Under the pieces are notes generated by a model. That model was not told the origin of the DNA and did not search any database. It saw nothing but the letters and a program-made list of their open reading frames with translations. Below are positions 8,282 through 15,882 of a DNA stretch of 22,520 nucleotides, piece by piece; within the stretch, counting starts at the first letter, position 1, and every line of letters begins with the position of its first letter. Origin of the DNA: JBOGJI01 sp050747865. GTDB lineage: Bacteria; Acidobacteriota; Thermoanaerobaculia; Multivoradales; JAHEKO01. The DNA lies in contig JBOGJI010000120.1 of the NCBI GenBank assembly GCA_050747865.1, forward strand, positions 1 to 22,520. Direction: 5' to 3'. Made by a program: the position numbers and the translations under genes.

Positions 8282-9265
8282 TCAGGGTTGCAGGACGTGT
8301 GTGTCGCGATGCACGCCCACCCATGTGTACCAGAAGGTGTCGAAACCGTCCGCCACCGGCGTGATGCCCGGCCCTCGGGACTTCGCCGATCGGCGCAAGG
8401 CGTCGACCGTCTTGCCGGCGGCCGCCTCCGGCTCGACCAACCAGGCCTCGGTCGAGGCGTACACCGGGGCGCCGGGCTCGCGGAAGAGCAGCAGCTTGGC
8501 CTCGCCGCCAGGCAGGTCCAGCAGCGCCCCTTCTTCCGCTACCCGATGCGGGACCGCCCAGGCCTGGCCGGCATGGCGCAGCGCGAAGATCGGCTCCTTG
8601 GGCGGCAGGCGGTTGTCGGCGGAGCCGATGTTGCGGAACGTCTCCGCCGAGTCGAAATACCGGTCATAGGGGTTCGAGGCGATGTGCTCCACCCCGTCGA
8701 CGGAGAGGACGAGAGTGTCGGGGTGCTGCTCGCGCCACGCTCCCCAGGTCGTCTTCTCCCCCACCGGCAGCTCTTCGAGCCGCGTCCCCTTCATGGGTCC
8801 GCCGATCGACTCCGAGCTCATGAGCGACCACCAGGAATCAGTCTGCCGGTCGCGCATCACCAGCGAGGCCTCGAGCAGGGCGCCCGAGGGCTCGAGCTCC
8901 AGCGTTCGATCTCCGATCGTGCGACCGTAGACTACGGCCGTGTTGGCCAGCGGTCACCAGACCGCCGCGAAGTCGGTGCTGCCTGAAGTGTCGTTGACCA
9001 CCTCGTGCCGGTTGAGGAGATTGAGACTGTAGGCCTTGGGGATCCCTTCCACCACGACCCCCAGCACCCAGGCGTCGTCGGGGATGGAGGCCTCGGGCGC
9101 GCGCACGAACTCAGGGTCGAACACGGCCGGGATCCCGCCGCGGGGCAGGATCTGCTGGACCCCAGGGGGCGGCTCGTCCGGCCCACGCTGCGCCGGCAGC
9201 GCACGACCCGTGCAAGCGGACGTGACGAGGAGCACGAACAGAATCCATACGACGAATTGGTTCAC
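8282..9265 (-). CDS. DUF3179 lipoprotein with in-frame TGA (candidate selenoprotein)
   Basis: Read through one TGA at 8954-8956, this is a single 327-residue DUF3179 protein; both halves are in exactly the same frame. It starts at GTG 9265, preceded by GGAGG with 7-base spacing, and has a signal peptide with lipobox TSAC (Cys18). The first part contains IPAVFDPEFV, GIPKAYSLNLLNRHEVVND and ends FAAVW; the second resumes PLANTAVVYGR and runs through DRQTDSWWS, GTRLEELP and HPDTLVLS, all typical of the family. DUF3179 proteins normally have Trp-Cys-Pro-Leu here, so the TGA (codon 104) replaces the conserved Cys. A GUC-loop hairpin begins 13 bases after it. Reading it as selenocysteine explains these facts; a plain nonsense mutation or sequencing error is the alternative. 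Family function is unknown. Confidence 0.75.
8922..8940 (-). promoter_or_regulatory. SECIS-like hairpin downstream of in-frame UGA
   Basis: On the mRNA (minus) strand an 8-bp stem, one pair being G-U, closes a three-base loop GUC. The loop begins 22 bases after the UGA. Bacterial SECIS elements sit directly after the UGA, with a small apical loop starting with G or GU about 16-37 bases downstream, so spacing and loop both fit. The stem also encodes the conserved AVVYG of the protein, so part of the pairing could be coincidental. Confidence 0.5.
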
Positions 9266-9575
9266 GGCCCGGCCTCCATGCGCGTATACGCAGGCACGGC
9301 GGCGGCGGATGGGTGGCGGAGCGCGACACACGACCCGGCAAATCGAGGCAATCGCCGTGAGCCGCCGGGCGACGTGCCTCGTATCTACGGGCAACCGCGG
9401 TGGCCTCCGCGGTGCGGAGGGGCCCCTCGAGCTGGCAGATGGAGAGCAGGCTGTGAGCATGCGACATCCGTCTGGCCGGCTACGGGAACGCCGAGGCACC
9501 GATCGCTCCGCCGCAACCGGTCCTATACACCAGTCATCTACAGCCCAAGCTGAACACCGACAGCCACCGCTTACG
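9266..9575. other. Intergenic region, no gene recognised
   Basis: About 310 bases lie between the divergent DUF3179 start and the first recognisable residues of the DUF3187 fragment. Translations in all three plus frames are Arg/Pro-rich and match nothing I know. The minus-strand promoter of the DUF3179 gene should be here. The missing 5' part of the DUF3187 gene may once have been here; no trace of it can be read. Confidence 0.4.
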
Positions 9576-10205
9576 CCGTATCGAGTTCCTGTCGACGGCT
9601 TCTCCCAGAGTGGGCGCGACGGTGCCCCTCGAGACAGGTACCGCGTGTACCTGCGAGACCCCTCCGGGCGGGAGGTGTTCCGGGAAGTGGTGCCCTCGGC
9701 GGGCCCGGGAGACGTTTCTGTGGGGCTCAAGGCTCTGCTGCCGGCACCCTCCGAGGCATGGCAGCTCGCGGTCGAAGGGCAGGTCAAGCTACCCATGGGA
9801 GACGAGGACGACCTCTACGGCTCCGGCTCCGCCGACGTAGGATTCCAGACGCTGGTCACCCGCTGGTTCTCGCGCTCGTGCATCCACGCCGCCGCCGGCA
9901 TCACCTACCTCGGCAAGCACGAGGTCTTCGCGCTCGATGACCGGTGGGTGTGGTCCGCGATGCTGGGCTACGAGCACGCCCTGGGACGGAGCAATTCGGT
10001 GATCCTGCAGGCCACGGCGTCGCAGAGCCCGTTCGAAACCCTCAACATCCAGAGGCTCGACGACGTCGCCCACCTCATCGACCTCGGATTCAAGAAGGGG
10101 ATCAACGAGCGCTGGATCGCCTTCGTCGCCGTCTCGGAGAACATCCTCACCTTCGGCAGCAGCGCCGACGTCGGCCTGCACGCGGGCGTCACCTGGACCC
10201 GCTAG
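9576..10205 (+). pseudogene. 5'-truncated DUF3187-family outer-membrane protein
   Basis: About 210 codons from PYRVPVDGF to the stop resemble the C-terminal two thirds of DUF3187 proteins, which look like outer-membrane beta-barrels: GRDGAPRDRYRVYLRD, then alternating strands around GDVSVGLKALL, LPMGDEDDLYGSGSADVGFQTLV and SPFETLN, with a final ADVGLHAGVTW ending. The frame stays open upstream to 9036, but that sequence overlaps the DUF3179 gene and shows no signal peptide or N-terminal strands. No start with a good ribosome binding site is seen near 9576. I read it as a gene that lost its 5' end. The stop TAG lies within the palindrome CTAG, which also supplies the stop of the convergent gene. 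Confidence 0.6.
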
Positions 10206-11299
10206 CGACGGGGCCGTCCCGGGCGGCTCAGCTCGGTCTCTTCGTGCTTCGCGGCCGGAGCGTCGAAGTCGATCGGCGCGGCTTCGGGGTCCGTCAGCGA
10301 GAAGCCGAGAGTCTTGCGGCGACTGACGACGCGTTCACCCTGGACCTCGGTCTGCAGCGTGTAGGAGACGATGAGCATCGGTTCGACCACGGCCTCGGAC
10401 CTACCCTCCGGCATGACGTACATGACCCGGCTCCAGGCAACCTGAGGCTCGGCGCCGCGCGGAATGTTCTTGTAGAAGCGCTGCATCAGCTCGTCGACGC
10501 CGACCCGGATCCTCCTCTCGCTGTCTCCGACTGTCGAAACGAGCTCGCCGCGCCTCCACTCGCCCTGCGGTGTGACGCCGCCGAGGCGCAGCCCGGTGAG
10601 CTCGCCCGATGCCAGGATCCCCAGGCGGACGCCGGCGTTGGCCAGCTCGATACCTTTGAGGCGCGGGCGGAAGGTGAAGCGGTACTCGACCACGCGCCCG
10701 GGTCGGACCTCCTTCTCCACCGGGCCATCGCCTGCCATCGCGTAACCGATCTGCAGGGCGGCGTTCTCGTAGAGGCGATCGTCGACGGCGCCCGCCTTGC
10801 CCAAGCGCTCGAGGTATGCCTCGGCCAACTCCTGGGCGCGTCTCTCGCCGATGTCACGGCCAGCGACTGCGACGTTGGCCACCTCGAGCTCTTCGTAGAG
10901 AATACGGATCTCGTCGTAGTCCGTGTCATATCGGACGAGGACGGGACTGTCCGGAAGCCGGGTCCAAGTCCCGACCTCCTCGCCGCGCACGGCGGCCGCC
11001 AGGACCTCCCGTCCGGCCACACGCCGTGCTGGCTCCTCGCCGAGCACGACCGCGAGCGCCCCGGCGAGAAGCTTCTGGGCTATCTCAGGTTCTGCTTCGC
11101 GCCAGGTCATCTCGAACGCGGTGATCGCGGCACCTCGTCCGAGCTCGGGGGCCTTCACGTCTTCGAGCTGCGGCCGGGCGAGCATTCTCGGCGCCGGCGT
11201 CGCGGTGGCGGTGCGGTCTTGCGCGCTTGCCACGGGAACGCTGCCACCAAGCGCTGTGATCGCCAGCGCGGACGAGATCGTGAGAAAGGACGTCTTCAT
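10202..11299 (-). CDS. Secreted protein of unknown function, partner of the upstream clan-CD-like protein
   Basis: A 365-residue exported protein. The ATG at 11299 has AAAGGAG eight bases upstream and gives a clear signal peptide (KTSFLTISSALAITALGG, cleavage near ASAQ); the open frame to 11533 is not used. The mature part is mixed charged and hydrophobic, without membrane segments or a Cys pair, and I recognise no family. Segments such as VEYRFTFRPRLKGIELANAGVRLGI and SGELTGLRLGG look like the beta-sheet style of peptidase-propeptide or inhibitor-like domains, but that is only an impression. It begins 29 bases after the stop of the clan-CD-like gene, so the two are probably made together and may interact outside the cytoplasm. 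Its stop shares two bases with the convergent DUF3187 fragment. Confidence 0.7.
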   Translation of the reverse strand: MKTSFLTISSALAITALGGSVPVASAQDRTATATPAPRMLARPQLEDVKAPELGRGAAITAFEMTWREAEPEIAQKLLAGALAVVLGEEPARRVAGREVLAAAVRGEEVGTWTRLPDSPVLVRYDTDYDEIRILYEELEVANVAVAGRDIGERRAQELAEAYLERLGKAGAVDDRLYENAALQIGYAMAGDGPVEKEVRPGRVVEYRFTFRPRLKGIELANAGVRLGILASGELTGLRLGGVTPQGEWRRGELVSTVGDSERRIRVGVDELMQRFYKNIPRGAEPQVAWSRVMYVMPEGRSEAVVEPMLIVSYTLQTEVQGERVVSRRKTLGFSLTDPEAAPIDFDAPAAKHEETELSRPGRPRR

Positions 11300-11328
11300 G
11301 ATTCGATCTCCTTTGATCGCTGTTCGAC

Positions 11329-12123
11329 TCAACAGCCGCTCGCGCCGTGGTTGTACATCAGATAGCAGTACCAGGCATCGGGCTCCGGCGCGTTGGAGAG
11401 TAGTACGCGGGCACGCAGCTTCGCGGTGCTGCGCACCCAGGCGCAGTGGGAGGAGGAGAGGCCGAAGGTTAGAGCGATTGGCGAGTTGTCGCCGGTAAAC
11501 CAGCCAGGCCGATCCTCCATCTCCTCGATCCACGCACGCTCGTTGCGCAGGTCGTCGGTCTCCTCGTAGAAGTCCCGGGGCTGGTTGTCCTTGACGCTCG
11601 GCGAGTTGTGGTACCCGAAGGTCTGGCGGATCGCCTGGTCAAAGTGGCGCGACAGGGAGTCCAGGTTCACCGTGCAGCTCGTCACCCACATGGCGTAGGC
11701 GGCCTCGTCGCCGCCTTGGGTGCCGAGCCGGGTGCTGGCGGGAAACGAGACCGTGCAGCGGCCGTTGCGCATGTAGCCGAACTGAATCAGTGCCCGGTTC
11801 CCGTGGCCGGCGTAGACGGACAGGGTTTCGTCATCGCCGGCCACATGATCGATCCCCCCCATGTTCTGCTCGATGTAGTCCTCCGGCCAGGCGTTAGCGT
11901 TCGACCAGCGCGTTCCGCCCCAGCCATCGGCATCGAGCCGGCTCTTCAAGCTCGACGTGACGTTGTTGAGATCGGCGTTCTCGCAACCGTTACCGGTGAA
12001 GTCCGTGGATTCGTCGATCCAGTAGCGCGGACCTGCGGCCGAGGCAGGGGCGGTCGCCAGCAAAAAGACGCCGACCCAGCAGAGGGTGGTGGCGCGGCTG
12101 AGAACTCTCACTGCGTTCCACAT
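11329..12123 (-). CDS. Secreted clan-CD-like (caspase/gingipain-type) putative peptidase
   Basis: A 264-residue protein with a signal peptide ending near APASAAG (about residue 30). The ATG at 12123 has GGAG seven bases upstream. Two motifs fit the His/Cys dyad of clan CD cysteine peptidases: a hydrophobic strand followed by YAGHGN (His107), and 43 residues later a second strand followed by VTSC (Cys150). The order and spacing match caspase-like folds. Later the sequence has GYHNSP and several Cys (47, 123, 227, 253, 264) that could form disulfides in the periplasm. It may belong to DUF6345-type proteins, but I am not sure. Catalytic activity is inferred from the motif pair only. The downstream gene follows after 29 bases. 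Confidence 0.6.
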   Translation of the reverse strand: MWNAVRVLSRATTLCWVGVFLLATAPASAAGPRYWIDESTDFTGNGCENADLNNVTSSLKSRLDADGWGGTRWSNANAWPEDYIEQNMGGIDHVAGDDETLSVYAGHGNRALIQFGYMRNGRCTVSFPASTRLGTQGGDEAAYAMWVTSCTVNLDSLSRHFDQAIRQTFGYHNSPSVKDNQPRDFYEETDDLRNERAWIEEMEDRPGWFTGDNSPIALTFGLSSSHCAWVRSTAKLRARVLLSNAPEPDAWYCYLMYNHGASGC

Positions 12124-12305
12124 ACTGAGCTCCTTCCATTTCCGCGAACGGCGACCAGGAACCCAGGCTCCGTTCCCGTGAGTCCACGACGTCCCGGCGT
12201 GACCTGATCAGGGCCTCGAGACGCCGCCTTGTTATGTAGTGACCTTTGGCCGCAGAGCGTTTCGATGAGCAGCACGGACTCCGCTCGCCTCGGGCCAGCG
12301 CGGCG

Positions 12306-13448
12306 TCACATGCTCGGCTCGGCCTCGACATGCGTCGCGCCGTACCAGCGCGCCAGCACGGCCTCGGCCGGCTTGCCCTGGGGGGAGAAGTCGAGATCGT
12401 GAACGCGACCGTGGCTCCCATGGGGATACCACTTCCAGAAGTAGGCGCCGGCAAACCAGGGCTCGTCCCAGAGGCTGCGGAAGAAGGCCTCGTAGAGCCT
12501 GGTCTGGAGCTCGAGATCGGGCGCTGCCTCGGTACTGATGCGCTCGGTCCACTCCCAGGGCCGGACGCCGGCGTCGGCCATGGAGCGATAGCCGATCTCG
12601 GTGAACAGCACCGGCTTGCCCGTCACCTGCGCCAGCGCCGCGAGCCGGTTCTTCGGCTCCCGCCATGCCTCCAGGAGCGCGCCAAGGGCAGGGCTCGTGT
12701 CCGAGGAGAGGGGAAAGTATGCCTGCACGCCAATGGCGTCGAGAGCGTCCCAAAACGGCACCTGCTCGAAGCGGCGCCAGCTCGCGGCATAGGTGAGCGG
12801 GCCGCCGTAGACGGAGCGCACCTCGGCGATGAGCCGCCGCCAGTCCGCCTGCCGCTCGAGCGTCCCCTCGAGCTCGGCCCCCACGACCAGCCCGTCGAAG
12901 CTCGCGCGCTCCGCCAGCTCGGCGTAGTGGAGGAGAAAGTGGCGGTAGCTCGCGAACCATCTCTCCCACTCCTCTTCGTTGCGGAAGCGGATGGCTCCGA
13001 GCCAGCGCGTGGGCTGCTGGCCGCCCTGGCTCCCACTGTATTGCGCGTGGCCTTCTTCGACCAGCCAGATGTGCGGCTTGAGCAGACTCTTGATGCCCAG
13101 CTCGTGGGCGATGCGCAGGGTGGTGACGAGCCCCTCGTCCCGCTCTCCCCAGAAGCCCCGGTCCGGGGTGAGATGGATCTCCGGCTCCTCGATCGAACGC
13201 TGCCAGCCGAACGGGGTCTGCGTGATCCACGTGACGCCCAGGTCGCGCAGCGGCTCGAGCTCGGCGGCGGTCACCGGCCCGGCGGCGGTCCAGGCGACGC
13301 CGCAGTGCCGCTCGGCCGGCTCCACCCGGGGGGAGAGCGAAGCGGGAGACGACGAGCCCGACACGACAGGCTGGATGCGGTCCCCCGCCTGGCACGCGAC
13401 TAGAGCCAGGTGCGCACAGACCCAGGCGATACGCCGGTCAGCCCGCAT
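12306..13448 (-). CDS. GH113-like glycoside hydrolase lipoprotein
   Basis: A 380-residue protein with a short signal peptide and lipobox LVAC (Cys19). The body resembles the TIM-barrel of glycoside hydrolase family 113, which includes beta-mannanases: GVTWITQTPFGWQ, LKPHIWL, WFASYRHFLLHYAELAE, GLVVGAELEG, WRRLIAEVRSVYGGPLTYAASW, FWDALDAIGVQAYFPL and LFTEIGYRS. The likely catalytic acids are Glu192 (AELEG, strand 4) and Glu284 (FTE, strand 7). A conserved Trp-rich end (FWKWYP) fits the substrate cleft. The protein is probably anchored in the outer membrane or periplasm and acts on a beta-linked polysaccharide; the exact sugar cannot be read. It stands alone between a minus-strand secreted operon and a plus-strand metal operon. 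Confidence 0.8.
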   Translation of the reverse strand: MRADRRIAWVCAHLALVACQAGDRIQPVVSGSSSPASLSPRVEPAERHCGVAWTAAGPVTAAELEPLRDLGVTWITQTPFGWQRSIEEPEIHLTPDRGFWGERDEGLVTTLRIAHELGIKSLLKPHIWLVEEGHAQYSGSQGGQQPTRWLGAIRFRNEEEWERWFASYRHFLLHYAELAERASFDGLVVGAELEGTLERQADWRRLIAEVRSVYGGPLTYAASWRRFEQVPFWDALDAIGVQAYFPLSSDTSPALGALLEAWREPKNRLAALAQVTGKPVLFTEIGYRSMADAGVRPWEWTERISTEAAPDLELQTRLYEAFFRSLWDEPWFAGAYFWKWYPHGSHGRVHDLDFSPQGKPAEAVLARWYGATHVEAEPSM

Positions 13449-13600
13449 CTGTGAAGAACCGCATCCCTGATGTCGAGACAGTTACGGCCACGAACCCCCC
13501 AAGGCGAGCTCGTAGCCTACCAGCCGGCACGTCCCGCTCGAGACCCGACACCCGTGGCGGCGCGCCTGCCGCTCGAGCGTCCAGGCAGCGTGGACGAGGC

Positions 13601-13632
13601 TTGACTCTCAAGTCGACTTGAGACTGTAGAGT
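13601..13632 (+). promoter_or_regulatory. MerR-type metal-responsive promoter/operator
   Basis: A -35 box TTGACT at 13601 and a -10-like TAGAGT at 13627 are separated by 20 bases, longer than the usual 17. The spacer holds a perfect 18-base palindrome, TCTCAAGTCGACTTGAGA (13606-13623). Overlong spacer plus central dyad is the hallmark of promoters untwisted by MerR-family regulators; the dyad resembles ZntR-type operators with a GTCGAC centre. The MerR gene at 15103-15525 lies at the end of the operon it would control. Confidence 0.85.
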
Positions 13633-13670
13633 TGAGTCGTCCGGCTGAGATGCCGCTCAAGGGAGGTCCG

Positions 13671-14216
13671 ATGACACGCTCCAACACATCCACAGCGCTG
13701 ATCTTCACAGTCATGCTTGCCCTGGCTGCGGCACCTGGGCTCGCCCAGATCTCCCAGGCCACGGTGGCCGTCGACGGGATGTCCTGTCCCTTCTGTGCCT
13801 ACGGCGTGGAGAAGCGGTTGAGCCGGGTTCCGGGCGTCGAGTCAGTCGACATCGACATGGCCGACGGCGTGGCGACCGTGACCGCGGCTGAGGGCGCCTC
13901 GATCGAGGTCTCCCGGATTCCGCAAGCCGTACGCAAGGCCGGCTTCACGCCCGGAGCCATCGAGCTCGTGGCACTGGGCCGTGTCGAGGCCCGCGCCAAC
14001 GACGGCTGGCGGTTCGACCTCGGCGCCGAGGACGGCCAGGAGCTGCTCCTGGTCAACCTCACGGTTGAGCTGGCCGTGCGCGTCGCGGCGCTCGCCGGTT
14101 CGGCGACCCGCGTCCGGGTCACCGGCGGCGTGCACTTCCACTCCGACTTCCCCCCTGGGGTCGAGCCCAGCGCAATTGATGAGGTCGAGGACGAGGGGGT
14201 CGAGGAGGCCGAGTGA
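13671..14216 (+). CDS. Secreted heavy-metal-associated (HMA) domain protein, MerP-like
   Basis: A 181-residue protein. The ATG at 13671 has GGGAGG just before it; the open frame to 13632 starts inside the promoter and is rejected. A signal peptide (ALIFTVMLALAAAPGLAQ) is followed by an HMA fold of about 65 residues with metal-binding GMSCPFC (Cys39, Cys42) and the typical VEKRLSRVPGVESVDIDMADGVATV. The last ~85 residues form an extension with HFH and an acidic tail, not part of a simple MerP. The protein probably captures a soft metal ion in the periplasm. It is the first gene behind the MerR-type promoter and overlaps the next gene by four bases (GTGA), so the operon is translationally coupled. 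Confidence 0.88.
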   Translation: MTRSNTSTALIFTVMLALAAAPGLAQISQATVAVDGMSCPFCAYGVEKRLSRVPGVESVDIDMADGVATVTAAEGASIEVSRIPQAVRKAGFTPGAIELVALGRVEARANDGWRFDLGAEDGQELLLVNLTVELAVRVAALAGSATRVRVTGGVHFHSDFPPGVEPSAIDEVEDEGVEEAE

Positions 14217-15106
14217 GCCGTCTGTCGATGTTCTTGACGGCCGGCCTCGTCTTGGCGGCGGCGCCGGTAGCGGCCGCGCCGATCACCTTCAACACGGCCC
14301 TGCCGGTGACCCAGGGTGAATGGATCTTACGCACGCAGATCATGGAATTCCGCTTCGAATCGGACTCGACGGGGCTCGATCGAGATCTCTCCGTAGAGGC
14401 GGTACCCCTGGTCGGCGTCTATGGCCTGACGCCGAAGCTCACGCTGTTTGCCATCAGTCCGCTGCTCGACAAGGAACTGGTAGTGAACACCCCCGTCGGC
14501 CGGCGCAGCCGTGGCGACTCCGGGTTGGGCGACGTGACGCTCATGGCCCGCTACACGGCCTGGCAGCGCGACGCTCACGGGCGCACGTCGCGCCTCGCCC
14601 CCTTCGTCGGTGTCGAAGCCCCCACGGGCCGGGACGATGCCGGGGACGCCCTGGGTCCCCTGCCTCCAACCCTCCAACTCGGCTCGGGCTCTTGGGATCC
14701 GCTGGCCGGTGTCGTCTTCACCCACCAGACCTTGCGTGCGGAGGTCGACGCCTCGCTCCGCTACCAGCTCAACACCGAAGGCAACGACTTCGAGACGGGA
14801 GACCAGGCGCGCCTGGACCTTTCGTACCAGCACCGGGTCTTGCCCCGAGAGCTGGGTGACGGGGTTCCCGCGTTTCTCTTTGCCGTCCTCGAGAGCAACC
14901 TGATCTGGCAAGACCGCGACGAGATGGGCGGCGTCGAAGTGGCCGACTCGGGCGGCACCACCTGGTTCCTGGCGCCTGGGCTCCAATACGTGCAGAAGCG
15001 GTGGGTGCTGGAGGCGGTGGTGCAGCTCCCTGCAGTCCAGGACCTCCACGGCGAGGCCCTGGAGATCGAATGGATCGGCACCCTGAGTCTGCGGGTGAAC
15101 CTATGA
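14213..15106 (+). CDS. Outer-membrane beta-barrel protein of a metal operon
   Basis: A 297-residue exported protein: signal peptide (LTAGLVLAAAPVAAAP), then alternating amphipathic strands to a final RVNL without soluble-domain motifs. The pattern resembles the family once annotated as MetA-pathway phenol-degradation or transporter beta-barrels. Examples of strand-like segments are WILRTQIMEFRFES, LTLFAISPLLDK, DSGLGDVTLMARYTAW and TTWFLAPGLQYVQKRW. GTG at 14213 overlaps the stop of the HMA gene and has GGAGG four bases before it; ATG at 14228 is an alternative without such a site. It may form a channel or a sensor of outer-membrane flux for the metal handled by the operon, which is inference. 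Its stop overlaps the MerR start (ATGA). Confidence 0.72.
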   Translation: MSRLSMFLTAGLVLAAAPVAAAPITFNTALPVTQGEWILRTQIMEFRFESDSTGLDRDLSVEAVPLVGVYGLTPKLTLFAISPLLDKELVVNTPVGRRSRGDSGLGDVTLMARYTAWQRDAHGRTSRLAPFVGVEAPTGRDDAGDALGPLPPTLQLGSGSWDPLAGVVFTHQTLRAEVDASLRYQLNTEGNDFETGDQARLDLSYQHRVLPRELGDGVPAFLFAVLESNLIWQDRDEMGGVEVADSGGTTWFLAPGLQYVQKRWVLEAVVQLPAVQDLHGEALEIEWIGTLSLRVNL

Positions 15107-15525
15107 GGCGCCGCGCGCGCACATCCACCTTGGGTATCGGCGAGCTGGCCGCCTTGACCGACGTCTCTGTCCCCACCATTCGCTACTACGAGCAGATCGG
15201 ATTGCTGCCCGAGGCGGCGCGCACCGCCTCCGGATATCGCCGGTTTCCACCCGAGGCCGCACGGCGCCTGCGCTTCATCCGCCGGGCGCAGCAGCTCGGC
15301 TTCTCGCTCGACGAGATCCGCGAGCTCCTCGAGCTCCGGGCGACTGAGGGGCCGGCGGCGGACCGGGCGGCGGTGCGGGCGCGAACCGAAGCCAAGCTCG
15401 CGGAGCTGGAGGCCAAGATCGCCGATCTCGAGGCCATGCGCAAGGCCCTTCGCCGGCTCCACCGCGCCTGCTGCGAGGGCGGCACGACGAGCACCTGCCC
15501 CATCCTGGACGCTCTCGAGCGCTGA
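15103..15525 (+). CDS. MerR-family metal-responsive transcriptional regulator
   Basis: A 140-residue regulator. The winged helix-turn-helix is at about 8-75: IGELAALTDVSVPTIRYYEQIGLLPEAART, then GYRRF, typical of MerR proteins. A dimerisation helix follows (about 85-118), then a C-terminal metal-binding loop with CC at 123-124 and Cys132 before the final helix ILDALE. This resembles the loop of the ZntR/PbrR/CueR group. The Cys that MerR and ZntR have at the start of the dimerisation helix is absent, so the coordination differs and the metal cannot be named. ATG at 15103 overlaps the TGA of the barrel gene. The regulator should act on the dyad promoter at 13601, in an autoregulated operon. 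Confidence 0.92.
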   Translation: MRRRARTSTLGIGELAALTDVSVPTIRYYEQIGLLPEAARTASGYRRFPPEAARRLRFIRRAQQLGFSLDEIRELLELRATEGPAADRAAVRARTEAKLAELEAKIADLEAMRKALRRLHRACCEGGTTSTCPILDALER

Positions 15526-15532
15526 TCGGCCG

Positions 15533-15868
15533 TCAGCCGCCGCCACGGTAGAAGCGGACCTCGACGCGTTCGAGGGTCGCCAGTCCTTCGTGGATGACGC
15601 CGTCGAGCTCGGCGAGGAAGGCCTCGACTTTCTCCTGGCTGTCGACGATCTCGACCACGACGGGCAGGTCGGTGGAGAGGCGCAGGATCTTGCCCGTGTG
15701 GATCCGGCTGTGCCGCCCGAAGCCCTCGGTGCCGCGCAGCACGGTCGCCCCCGCGAGCCCGCGCTCCCGCGCCCGCAGCACGATCCACTCGTAGAGAGGT
15801 TGTCCCTCATGGCGGTCGCTCTCGCCGAGGAAGATGCGAAGCAGGTAGCCCTGGGTCGGAAGCTGCAT
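15533..15868 (-). CDS. DUF190 family protein, CrcB-associated
   Basis: A 111-residue soluble protein of the DUF190 (PII-like fold) family: LLRIFLGESDRHEGQPLYEWIV, ARERGLAGATVLRG, GFGRHSRIHTGKIL, LSTDLPVVVEIVDS and ending EVRFYRGG. Members often sit next to crcB and are thought to help or regulate fluoride export, without a proven mechanism. The ATG at 15868 is preceded by GGAGG; the longer open frame into crcB is a shadow. It starts 14 bases after the crcB stop, so the two form an operon. It ends 7 bases from the convergent MerR gene, with no clear terminator between. Confidence 0.9.
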   Translation of the reverse strand: MQLPTQGYLLRIFLGESDRHEGQPLYEWIVLRARERGLAGATVLRGTEGFGRHSRIHTGKILRLSTDLPVVVEIVDSQEKVEAFLAELDGVIHEGLATLERVEVRFYRGGG

Positions 15869-15882
15869 GAGTCCTCCAGCTC

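Noticed and set aside
8282..8953. DUF3179 C-terminal half as a separate gene starting near 8860
   Set aside because: The ATG at 8860 lies inside conserved family sequence, the codons between the TGA and 8860 also match the family, and the frame is the same as upstream of the TGA.
9944..11365. Long plus-strand ORF opposite the secreted protein gene
   Set aside because: Antisense shadow of the gene at 10202-11299, which has a ribosome binding site and signal peptide.
12246..13403. Long plus-strand ORF opposite the GH113-like gene
   Set aside because: Antisense shadow; the minus strand carries recognisable catalytic motifs and a lipobox.
15526..15532. Bidirectional terminator between merR and DUF190
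   Set aside because: Only seven bases separate the genes and no stable stem with a T-run is visible.
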